Shown: positions 1-8,189 of the stretch, in pieces
Numbering within the stretch: the first letter of the stretch is position 1
Layout of the letters: each line of letters starts with the position of its first letter
Source of the DNA: Cryptomeria japonica
Taxonomy: Eukaryota > Streptophyta > Pinopsida > Cupressales > Cupressaceae
Assembly: GCF_030272615.1 (NCBI RefSeq)
Contig: NC_081408.1
Location: 305,967,450 to 305,991,449, forward strand
Direction: 5' to 3'
Length of the DNA stretch: 24,000 nt
Notes under the pieces: generated by a model
What the model saw: the letters and a program-made list of their open reading frames with translations, nothing else
Told to the model about the DNA's origin: nothing
The model's database searches: none
Position numbers and translations under genes: made by a program

Positions 1-93
1 AATGAGGAGAAGTTTCAAGACAATGAAAGGGTACTTACTGGTTTTTTAAAAAAACTCACACATTACAAAATTGCTATGTAGGTTTGCTTTTTG

Positions 94-408
94 ATGAACT
101 TAGAGAGGAACAAGTTGTTGCGATTCCTCAAAGATGGCAGAGCAACTATGTTTGTTTACGAGATGCAAGACGGCTATGAATGGGCCAGACTCGCTAAGAA
201 CCAAGTCTCCTTTGATAAGGCTGTGAAGAAACTCATTAAGGAGTTAGCCTCCACCCTTCAACAAGGTAGAAATGTGTTCCCAGATCCTGGAAGGAAAAAA
301 GGTGGCATGGATGGAAGGACCACTAGGCTGGACCACTTGGCTGGAAGATCAGGAGGAGATCCTGCAGTAGTACCCTCTGATAAAATTAGAACTACCTATA
401 CTATATAG
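94..408 (+). CDS. Unidentified ORF, possibly a terminal exon or fragment
   Basis: I do not recognise this 104-codon ORF. Its N-terminal two thirds look like ordinary protein: mixed hydrophobic and charged residues, with a segment reading DGRATMFVYEMQDGYEWARL, then a Lys-rich helix-like stretch (KAVKKLIKEL). The tail is Gly/Arg/Asp-rich and looks less constrained. The same frame is open upstream from base 1 to a TAG at 79-81. That leaves two readings. The ORF may be the 3' exon of a gene starting before the window, with the AG of that TAG as splice acceptor, or it may be a decaying coding fragment such as a retroelement piece. No transmembrane segment or metal-binding motif is visible. The local base composition is more GC-rich than the DNA after base 420, which favours a coding origin. 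Confidence 0.35.
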   Translation: MNLERNKLLRFLKDGRATMFVYEMQDGYEWARLAKNQVSFDKAVKKLIKELASTLQQGRNVFPDPGRKKGGMDGRTTRLDHLAGRSGGDPAVVPSDKIRTTYTI

Positions 409-541
409 CTGATAACTATATATGATGTTTGTTTAGTCTGATTTCACAGTTTGGTGGTTGAGGCTCCGCCTCCCGCCTCCTTTTTTTGTATAAACTCTCC
501 ATTTTTGGACTTCCGATTTCTAATACAAAAAAAAAATGTAC

Positions 542-721
542 AATATTAACACAATATATTTATAAATAAATATTAGAAAATAATGTTCATTCAATTATGC
601 TTATAAATCTTACTTTTATGTTATGCTTGAATATTAACACAGTATATTTAATATTTATAAATAAATATTAGAAAACAATGTTAATTCAATTATGCGTGCA
701 AATCTTACTTTTTATGTTATG
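542..721 (+). repeat. Two AT-rich direct repeats upstream of SAUR copy A
   Basis: Two near-identical units lie head to tail, at about 542-625 and 630-721. Each begins AATATTAACACA, continues through TATAAATAAATATTAGAAAA and ends CTTACTTTTATGTTATG or nearly so. The second unit has about 7 extra bases near its start and a few substitutions. They sit directly upstream of the conserved SAUR promoter block and are not recognisable in copies B or C, so they are a local duplication. Confidence 0.8.
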
Positions 722-1005
722 ATGAATGCAATTTGATTATATAGAGTTAATAGTAATGAATTTTAAATGTCAAACATTTAAAAACAATTTTAAATTTTTT
801 TGCTGAGGAAACTTCCTCATAAGTCCCTACACTGACAAAGAATTCATTGCGCCAGCGGAGGATTCACCAATGTTTACTTTAATAAGCATAGAAGTACGTA
901 AAAGTACAGCTATGAAAACGAACACCTGCACTGCAATTGAAATTATATCGATGAAGGGATAGACTGAAAGAGCCCAGAGCACATGGGCATTCCAGGATCA
1001 AATAA

Positions 1006-1011
1006 TGTCTC
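1006..1011 (+). promoter_or_regulatory. Possible auxin response element TGTCTC
   Basis: TGTCTC is the classical core bound by auxin response factors, and SAUR genes are typical auxin targets. It lies about 170 bases upstream of the TATA box. Copy C has TGTCTT at the matching place (15353-15358), so the classical form is not conserved. A six-base match alone is weak evidence. Confidence 0.35.
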
Positions 1012-1176
1012 CCAACTGTCAAAACAAAGGAATCTGCGAAGAAGAGAAACGCGGAGAAATATTATACAATTTTCCCAAACAACTGCTCTTCTGTCAAACA
1101 CTATGCCTTTCATTGAGTTGCATTGTTTATCAACGGTGAGTTAATTTCTATTTTTGGAACGCGGCAAGCTCGATCT

Positions 1177-1183
1177 TATATAA
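1177..1183 (+). promoter_or_regulatory. TATA box of SAUR copy A
   Basis: TATATAA sits in a strongly conserved context followed by TTTCACAGACCAACTTCAT. The same context holds TATATAA in copy C (15556-15562) and TATAAAA in copy B (7948-7954). Retention of the box in all three copies supports its role. Confidence 0.65.
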
Positions 1184-1256
1184 TTTCACAGACCAACTTC
1201 ATATTCTCTCACAACTGTCTCTGTATTGTTCATCTCACTTTGCAGATTTGTGCGCC

Positions 1257-1647
1257 ATGTCAATTCTCTCACGTTGCCTTCGCCTGCGCAGCCCAAATTC
1301 TGTGGACTACGAAGTTCTAGGCAGTGATAGTTTAGATGAGAAGAGCTTCAAAAAGGTGGTGCCTTGTGAAGAATGCACAACGATTGAAGAAGTTATTGTA
1401 TAAGCGGCGTAGTGATGATATTCCCAAGGGTTGTGTGGCGGTGAGTGTGGGAAAAGGGAATGAGGTCACTCGATTTGTGATACCCATTTTCTTGTTAAAC
1501 CATCCGCTTTTTATGGATTTTCTCGAAGAAGCCCAAGATGAATTTGGTTTCATGCAAGAGGGGATTCTGAGAGTACCTTGTTCTCCTCAGGAGTTTGTCC
1601 AGGCAAAGAATCTCATCTTACTAAGTAGTGATTGTAAGAGACTATGA
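1257..1647 (+). pseudogene. SAUR: SAUR copy A, frameshifted
   Basis: SAUR proteins are small plant proteins; in angiosperms several inhibit PP2C.D phosphatases and thereby promote cell expansion. The ATG at 1257 matches the start of intact copy C and gives the same N-terminus (MSILSRCLRL, then VDYEVLGS). Compared with copy C there is one extra base just after the A run at 1350-1354. The original frame then ends at TAA 1401-1403 after 48 codons. The +1 frame is open from ATG 1336 to TGA 1645-1647 and encodes 103 residues with a complete SAUR core: PKGCVAVSVG, TRFVIP, NHPLF, DEFGF and LRVPC. Only about 5 of 60 core residues differ from copy C, so the break is recent, or the shorter protein is still made from ATG 1336. 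That would need leaky scanning past the 1257 ORF, which overlaps it. A sequencing error could also explain the extra base. Confidence 0.85.
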
Positions 1648-2260
1648 AGGTAATGGTGTATGCGGAATTGTATTTTTAGTTCCTGTGACTTCTGGTGGAA
1701 ATACAAGGAAGAGCTTGTATTTTTCACGTAGTCGACACAAAAGTGACAAAAAGAAAATCCATTCATTTTATATGCACATAAAACTGCTGGCATGTAAGAC
1801 TGAAAAAAAATGTGATCTCTGTTTTACCAAATCTAATTGTGGCCTGTGTTTTCATTTGATTTATAACAAAACAGAACTCATTTGTGTCAAAGATTTTAAT
1901 TTTCTGGAGCAAGAAGATCGAGAATTTGTTCAGCAGATAAGAAAATTAGATAATAGAATCTCAACGACCAACTTCCTGCTCGTTATTATTGAAAATGTAG
2001 AGTACTTACGTATCTTGCAAGGAATGATTGACCAGAATGGCAGGTTAGCAACAACAAGAGCAATTTTCAAAATCTTGTATTCTGTTACTAGTGTTCTTCT
2101 TTTTCTGAGGTTCGCCATCACATTGTTGTAACATTAAAGGATGCAAAGGGATAAACATATGATGTAGAATGAAAGAAAAATGAACAGCGTTGACATAACA
2201 ATTATGAATTTGGATAAGTAGCAACTTCATGAAATAGATCCAAAGGTGCAATGGGAATGT
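1648..2260 (+). other. 3' UTR and downstream flank of SAUR copy A
   Basis: This is alignable with copy C 16048-16700, including the shared run GAAATACAAGGAAGAG and the later block TTTCTGGAGCA. From about 2125 it also aligns with copy B (TTGTAACAT, then ATGCAAAG and AATGAACAGC). A 167-codon frame that opens here is not conserved in copy C, where the matching place carries a TAA and indels, so I treat it as untranslated. Confidence 0.7.
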
Positions 2261-2487
2261 GAAAGAGGCATGGAAGGTTAATTAGGAAAAATTATGGTCT
2301 GTTTTGAGGTCAATTGGTAGGCCATTCAATAAATAATGTTGTTTGTGCAACAAAAGTCTCAATAAAGAAGTGATAGCTCAAATCAACTATGCATCCATTC
2401 ATAGGGATTAAAATGCATCTGAAACAAAATTTTTGAACCAAGAACATTATAAGGTTCCATTACTAACATCTTCAAATTATGTTTGCA

Positions 2488-3244
<757 letters not shown>

Positions 3245-4990
3245 TTTTTTTTTATTAGGTAAAGAGGGGGATGGCTTGAACCACATACATAATAGCCATT
3301 AAGGAAATAAAATTACTAGAAGCTATGCTACTTAAAAGTGAGAACGTAGAATCTCGCAAAGAATGAGAATAACAAGAAGCTTTTATCTAGAACAAAAAAT
3401 TGACAAGAAAAAAAGGTCCCAGCCTTAAATTAAGACTCCTCTTTCAAAACATTCAAGTTTTGAAAGGATCCCCAAAACCTTATACTAGAGAGAAATACTT
3501 TGACTGGAAGAAAACAACCAAAGAATGGGACAACAAATAAACCCTAAGTAATGATAGGAGATTCCAACATCCAACTATAAATAAAATATAAAGAAAACAC
3601 TTGACACTTCTATCAAACACATCCTATCCCACAAGTAAAACCACCTCAATAAGGTCAATAGGAACAAAGGTAGCAAGATAACCCTCCTTAGAATCAAACC
3701 ACATACAATTGGTCAAGAGAAAGGTAAGAAGAATAATTAAGTAGATGCAGAAGCAATAAAAGACAATAATACTCACCACATCCACCTCAACAGGACTAGT
3801 AGGGGCAAAAATTGCAATGAAATCCACAACATTAATATTCCCTAGACTAAGGACTTTGACAAAAATAGATAAAACTAGCTTCTAGCTAAGATGAAAACTA
3901 TCCACAGTGAATTCCATAGCTAAAACCACCTCTATAAGATCAAGAAGAGCTAATCCAACAACAACATGCACCTCAATAGAACTTGCAAGAGAACAAACAA
4001 GGGAAGTGGCAGAAGAAGCCCCCTCTAGGTAGTCCTCCAATCAATCGACACTTGGTCTAGAAGTAACAAAGATGACCGATTTAGGCATCAAAGAGAATTT
4101 AGATAGACTTCTCTTCTGAACATCAACATCCTCATGAATCAACAACACCCTTTTGTATTTGAAGCAACAACAAATACACAAATGAAAGAGAAGTAAGAGA
4201 GGGGACAAAGGATGAAATCACCTAAACATAGTTGAGATCCAAAGCATCAACACCAAGGTCCCCAACCAACAAGGAAAGAGAAGAAACCCCATCCAACATC
4301 AAAAGGAAAGTGGGATTAAAGCCCTTACGTAAAGGAGAAGCCACCAAGTCATGCAAAAAAGATCAAACCCCAACACCAACTGAATAGAAAGCAAAAAAAA
4401 CCTCCACAAGGGGAGAGGGATTTAAGAGTTGTTATAGAAAAAAACCAACATGAAGGATGGTAAGGGAACGACCAGTTTCATAAACATCAGATCTCGAGTC
4501 AGCCTAGCACTGGGAAGGAGGACCATCCTCAAAAGAAGGAAAAGTAGGTGGCAAGATACCCTCTTAAAATTCCAATGCGACCCCAAATCTATCAATGACA
4601 AGAAAAAAGACATCGACAAAAGATTCCTTTCGCCAAATAGAAATAACTATCAACCATGTCGACCCCTTAGGGAGAGGAAAAACTATCATACTACATCTAG
4701 ACAGGAAAGCAAACAAAGGCAAAGGTAGGGCTAGGATCAAACATTTAAGGGGAAAGAAACAATAACTCCTCTTGAGGCTAGCCAAGTCATATCTACTCCC
4801 ACCATATCTATACCTCATAGAAAAAGAAGCCAGATTGGCAATGCCATTCTCATTAGAATCTCCTTCCTCTCTTGCAACCTCATCTCCATTTGAAACCCTA
4901 CCTCCACCTTCAATCTCACTCATCTTGACAGAATAAAAAAAATGTTGATTCAAAGATATAAATGTTTTAAATTAAATGTTTTTGATTATA
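3245..4990 (-). mobile_element. Non-LTR-like retroelement fragment, minus strand
   Basis: Read on the - strand, the segment opens with a short ORF (ATG at 4923, start MSEIEGGGRVSNG). A long T/G-rich stretch follows, with no long frame but recurring words encoding an IEV-like motif (TTGAGGTGG). It ends CTTTACCTAATA followed by an A run that is the T run 3245-3253 on the + strand. The end resembles that of the + strand element at 5172-6700, which finishes TTTATCCCTAATAAAAAAC. I infer two copies of one poly(A)-terminated retroelement family, with the reverse transcriptase part missing. The 5' limit is uncertain and no target duplication was found. Confidence 0.45.
4564..4923 (-). CDS. Short ORF at the head of the minus-strand retroelement
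   Basis: This 119-codon frame starts at ATG 4923. The first 50 residues are Gly/Glu/Asn-rich (GGGRVSNGDEVAREEGDSNE). The remainder is hydrophobic and Leu/Phe-rich and probably not under selection. The head resembles the starts of the ORFs at 5172 and 20240 at DNA level, around the shared TAGGGTTTCA core. I do not recognise the product. It may be the start of an ORF1/gag-type protein from a degraded element, so a functional gene is unlikely. Confidence 0.3.
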   Translation of the reverse strand: MSEIEGGGRVSNGDEVAREEGDSNENGIANLASFSMRYRYGGSRYDLASLKRSYCFFPLKCLILALPLPLFAFLSRCSMIVFPLPKGSTWLIVISIWRKESFVDVFFLVIDRFGVALEF

Positions 4991-5171
4991 TTAAGTGGGG
5001 AAGGGCCCCAACCCATTACATAGATCCAAATAAAAAACCATAAAAAGGCTTTGAGAGAAATCCCACCAAAAATCACAGGTTGACAAAATTATATAAGTAT
5101 TACATATAGGAAATATTTAAAATAATGTCTAGAGACAACAAACAAAGAATAAAATTATATTTTCAATAGTG
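4991..5171. other. Junction between the two head-to-head retroelement fragments
   Basis: This is AT-rich sequence between the two opposed mini-ORFs. It includes AGTGGGGAAGGGCCCC just before it (4995-5010), a GC-rich block unlike its surroundings. It probably holds the 5' leaders of both fragments. Confidence 0.3.
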
Positions 5172-5303
5172 ATGATGAGCGGGAGCGGGAGTGGTAGAGT
5201 GCGAGGGGGTAGGGTTTCAGGTGGGAGTGAGGGTGCGAAGCAATCATCTAAGGACAAAGATGACTCTGACCCAGATGATGAGGAGGTGTTTTCTCCTCTC
5301 TAA
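5172..5303 (+). CDS. Mini-ORF with Gly/Arg-rich head and acidic tail
   Basis: These 43 codons run from the first of two adjacent ATGs at 5172. The head is MMSGSGSGRVRGGRVSGGS, basic and glycine-rich. The tail turns strongly acidic (KDKDDSDPDDEEVF) before TAA 5301-5303. The same layout, MS then a basic Gly-rich head then an acidic tail, is seen at 20240-20356. It is probably the remaining start, or possibly the end, of a retroelement protein. Function unknown. Confidence 0.3.
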   Translation: MMSGSGSGRVRGGRVSGGSEGAKQSSKDKDDSDPDDEEVFSPL

Positions 5304-6644
5304 TGTTTGGGGGCCATGTTCTGTGGCATGGTTTTTAGCCCTTTCTCCCTTTCATTTGTCTTTGCTTGGTTTGATTTGTGTGCTTTATCTTTGAGGTGTA
5401 TGATGGGGGTTGCAAGGGCAGCCCCATTTCTTCTTTTGGCTATGTTGGGGGCAATATTCTGCATTTGTGTTATGGATTTATGCCCTCTTTCGGGGGTATG
5501 TTTCTGGATCTCTCTCTACCATTTGGAGCTTGGTCCCCTTAGCGTTTTGTTGGCTTGTTTTCTTGCCCTGTTGAGTTTGATGAGTTCCTCAGTGGGGTTG
5601 TGACTGGTGGGGAGGTTGTTGGTGGCAAAACCTTATGTAGGGCTTTGTGGGTTTTGGCATTGTTGTGGGCTCCCTGTTTCTTGTTTCTACTAATCCTAGT
5701 TGTGGGTGTTGTGATTTTTACCTCCTTGTGTGTTTTTCTCTGCTCTTCTATTTTTTCCTTGTCTTTTCTTCCAAGTAGTTTTTTCGGTGCTAGAGCTTTT
5801 AGTGGCTCCATTCTTCTTGGTGGTTAGGCAGTTGCTGGTAGTTTTCAAGGGCTTGGGTTGGCCATGGTTTTTTCTTGGATATGGTTTTTGTTCTCTTGGG
5901 GTTGTGTTCATCCTCGTTGTTTCCTAGTGCTTTATTCTCTTTCTTCTCAGATGGGATTTTGTTGTTCCTGGCTAGGTTCTTCCTCATGTGGCTCCTATCC
6001 TAGTGAAGTTTTCTCTTGTGGCCATGGTGTGGGTTTGGCTCATCTTTCTCCCCTCTTCCTCTTTCATAGTTCCTATTGAGGTGGTGGCAATGCCTATGGA
6101 GGTGGTGATTTGCCTGGTGGGAGAGGTTGGCTAGTGCTCTCTGTGGTCTACCTTTGGCTTTGGCTACTTGGTTGTGGGGTTGAATTGAGTTTGGCTCTTC
6201 TAGTTGTTGGTTTGTTTCTCTTCTGATCTTATTGAGGTGGGTTCCTTTTCTATTAAGGTGGAGAGAAGTTTCGCTAGAGGGGAGATGACTTTTTGCTTGA
6301 GATCCTTTGTTGGTTTCAACAAGATGGTTTGGGAGGCATGCCAAAACCCAATTTGAAGGTTTTGGGCACCTTGCTAAAACCCAATAATCAGGTTATGGGT
6401 GCTTGAAAAAACCCTTGGATCTTGATACAAGTTAAGGGTTTCTTGGTAAAACCCTTCGTTCTTAGATCTACTATTGTCTTATGGCATAGACCAGGTGGGT
6501 GGCTTTGCCTATTCTTAGTTGCCTTGCTGTTGTTTGGTTGAAGGTTAGTTGCTATAAGTCTTTGTTTGTATCTTTTTGCAACGTTCTGCTTGTGGGTTTT
6601 GGAGTCTTGTTAATTCCAGAGGGTTTAAGGTCCCTTCAAAACTT

Positions 6645-6674
6645 GTTTTAAGGGGTTTCGGGTTCCCTTAAAAC
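6645..6674 (+). repeat. 10-bp perfect stem-loop near the retroelement 3' end
   Basis: The arms GTTTTAAGGG (6645-6654) and CCCTTAAAAC (6665-6674) are exact reverse complements around a 10-base loop. It lies about 17 bases before the A-rich tail. Non-LTR elements can carry a 3' RNA stem-loop recognised by their reverse transcriptase, so this is a plausible but unproven tail structure. Confidence 0.5.
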
Positions 6675-6751
6675 CCGTTTTATCCCTAATAAAAAACAAA
6701 CTAAGAACAACATAAAATACTAAATAAAACAATGCTAAAAATAGACAAACT

Positions 6752-7379
6752 CTATGAAATGTAGCCCCAATCATCCAACATTTGGTCCAATGCGTCTTCC
6801 TAGGGAGATGAAGCATTAATCTTTTTTCCCTTGGTCTTGCCTTTGTTCTTGCTCATTGGTTCTTTTTTCTTCTTCTTTCTTTCAATCTTCTTTCCCATAG
6901 TCACCATTTCCATGAAAAACCTCTACAATCCTGTTGATCTTCACCTAGGTTCTGAACTCCTCTTTCAAACACGCGGTATATTCCCTATTCTTTTCACAAC
7001 CTAAGCAGTTTTGAGGGGTCTCCAAATTTTGCACTTGAGCTTCACGCTCTTTAAGCTCAGCTACCAACACCTACCAATTTTGAGAAGAGTTTCCTTTACT
7101 AGTGACTCCCTTGTTAGTTGGTTCTTCCTCTTCCTCATCACCATAGTCATGGAGAATAATGAGCCCATCTCGAGCATCCTGAGAATGAGTCTTGGTGAGT
7201 GGTGAGTGTGAGAAGGAATCTTTAGTAATCAAATTCAAGGGCTCCCACAATAGTTTCCTCATTGTCCTCTGGAGCTTTTTCATTGAAAGTGGAGTCTTTA
7301 GAATGTTCTTCAGCTTCTTTCTCAAGAAGGTTTTATCAATAACAATTGCAATTTTGACTGTGAGCTTAATTAGCTTCAA
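6752..7379 (-). pseudogene. Degraded coding relic with charged and coiled-coil-like segments
   Basis: On the - strand a protein-like reading runs from 7379 with a frame of 102 residues, including HDYGDEEEEEPTNKG. It meets an in-frame TAG at 7068-7070, then continues as VLVAELKEREAQVQNLE, a coiled-coil-like run, and a Cys-containing stretch (NCLGCEKNREYTACLKEEF). After another stop and a frame change it reads a Lys-rich run (KKKKKEPMSKNKGKTKGKK) and ends DALDQMLDDWGYIS at a stop at 6752-6754. Protein-like composition across at least two stops and one frameshift marks it as a pseudogene. The layout (charged, coiled-coil-like, basic tail) is compatible with a retrotransposon gag-type protein, but I do not recognise the family. 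Confidence 0.5.
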
Positions 7380-7383
7380 ACTA

Positions 7384-7670
7384 AATATTGAATATATATA
7401 TATATAATCTCAATATTAATATTAATTATATTTTAATCGAAGTATAATGAAATCAATTTTCTTTTAAATAGAAGATTGTGTAGACTTTTTTATTTGTTAG
7501 TGTATAAAATGTTTGTATGTGCATAGTTGAATATAAATTAATTAAATATAAAAAATCAAACATGAATAATATAAAGGAGTTTTGTGTAAATATTAAGGAC
7601 GCAACTGTCAAACATCTAATAGCAATTTTAAATTTTTTTAACGTACTATTTAATCAATGATAACTTTATT
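7384..7670. other. AT-rich spacer before SAUR copy B
   Basis: It contains a short TA run at about 7393-7406. From about 7600 a stretch (GTCAAACAT, then CAATTTTAAATTTTTTT) matches the sequence just upstream of copy A at 769-800, so the duplicated unit begins near here. Confidence 0.5.
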
Positions 7671-8110
7671 TTGCTGAGGAAATTTCCTCATAAGTCCTAA
7701 CGCCAACAGAGAATTAATTGCGCCTGCTAAGGATTTACAAGTGTTTATGGTAATAAGCAGAAAAGGTACGTAAAAGTACAGGTATGAAGAGGCTTACCTG
7801 CACTGAAAATAGAAATATATTATCAAAGAGATAGACTGAGAAGCCTCAAAGCACATGGGCGATCCATCAAAACAACTGGTCTCTGAGTTGCATTGTTTAT
7901 TAAGAGGGAGATTTTTTTTAAATTTTGGAACGTGGCGTTTTCCATCTTATAAAATTTCACAGACCAACTTCATATTCTCTAACAGCTGTCTTTACTTATT
8001 TGTAACATAAAAGAATGCAAAGTGACCAACATGTAATGTAGAATAAATGAATAATGAACAGCAAGAAACATTATTTATAAATTTGGATAACTTTTTCTTT
8101 ATGAAATAGA
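7671..8110 (+). pseudogene. SAUR copy B: promoter joined to 3' flank, coding region deleted
   Basis: Bases 7671-7990 follow the copy A promoter: palindrome TGAGGAAATTTCCTCA (7675-7690), TACGTAAAAGTACAG, ACCTGCACTG (7796-7805), GCACATGGGC (7851-7860), GAGTTGCATTGTTTAT, TATAAAA (7948-7954) and ACAGACCAACTTCATATTCT. About 100 bases are missing between 7860 and 7890 relative to copy A. Right after the expected transcription start the sequence switches, near 7990-7997, to ACTTATTTGTAACATA. That matches copy C at about 16467 and, from TTGTAACAT, copy A at about 2125. Roughly 850-900 bases holding the leader, the whole SAUR frame and most of the 3' UTR are gone. No SAUR codons remain. The core promoter could still produce a short noncoding transcript. 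Confidence 0.8.
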
Positions 8111-8189
8111 TCTCCATATAGAAAAATCAAAGGAAATAGAATCTATTACTTTTTAAATATGTGTAATCTAATAAAATCAGGAAACATGT

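Larger units (their letters stand above)
801..1256 (+). promoter_or_regulatory. Promoter and 5' leader of SAUR copy A
   Basis: This block is closely similar to 15144-15645 and partly to 7671-7991, which marks it as a shared SAUR promoter. Blocks kept in two or three copies include TTACTTTAATAAG, the ACCTGCACTG block (924-933), GCACATGGGC (979-988), AATAATGTCT, ATTATACAATTTT, CTTCTGTCAAACACTATGC and GAGTTGCATTGTTTAT. A TATA box, TATATAA, lies at 1177-1183, 80 bases before the ATG, which predicts a leader of about 50 nt. A GT-AG pair (GTGAGT from 1136, TTTGCAG ending 1245) could alternatively mark a leader intron. A 16-base near-palindrome, TGAGGAAACTTCCTCA, lies at 804-819. Confidence 0.75.
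5172..6700 (+). mobile_element. Non-LTR-like retroelement fragment, plus strand
   Basis: The segment starts with the mini-ORF at 5172 and continues as T/G-rich DNA with several short frames but no long one. Words TATTGAGGTGG and TTATTGAGGTGG recur (around 6072 and 6227), as in the minus-strand partner. The 3' part holds alternating AAAACCC and GGGTTTT words (6340-6460), a stem-loop (6645-6674), and the end TTTATCCCTAATAAAAAAC. Length and structure fit a non-autonomous or internally deleted LINE-like element, but no reverse transcriptase is visible. It abuts the - strand coding relic at 6752. Confidence 0.45.

Noticed and set aside
1628-2131. 167-codon frame downstream of SAUR copy A
   Set aside because: The homologous part of copy C carries a stop codon and several indels, and the frame overlaps the SAUR 3' end. 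It is a chance frame in the 3' UTR.
5307-6344. Several overlapping hydrophobic or Lys/His-rich frames on both strands
   Set aside because: T/G-rich composition creates open frames without motifs or conserved starts. They are mutual shadows within the retroelement fragment.
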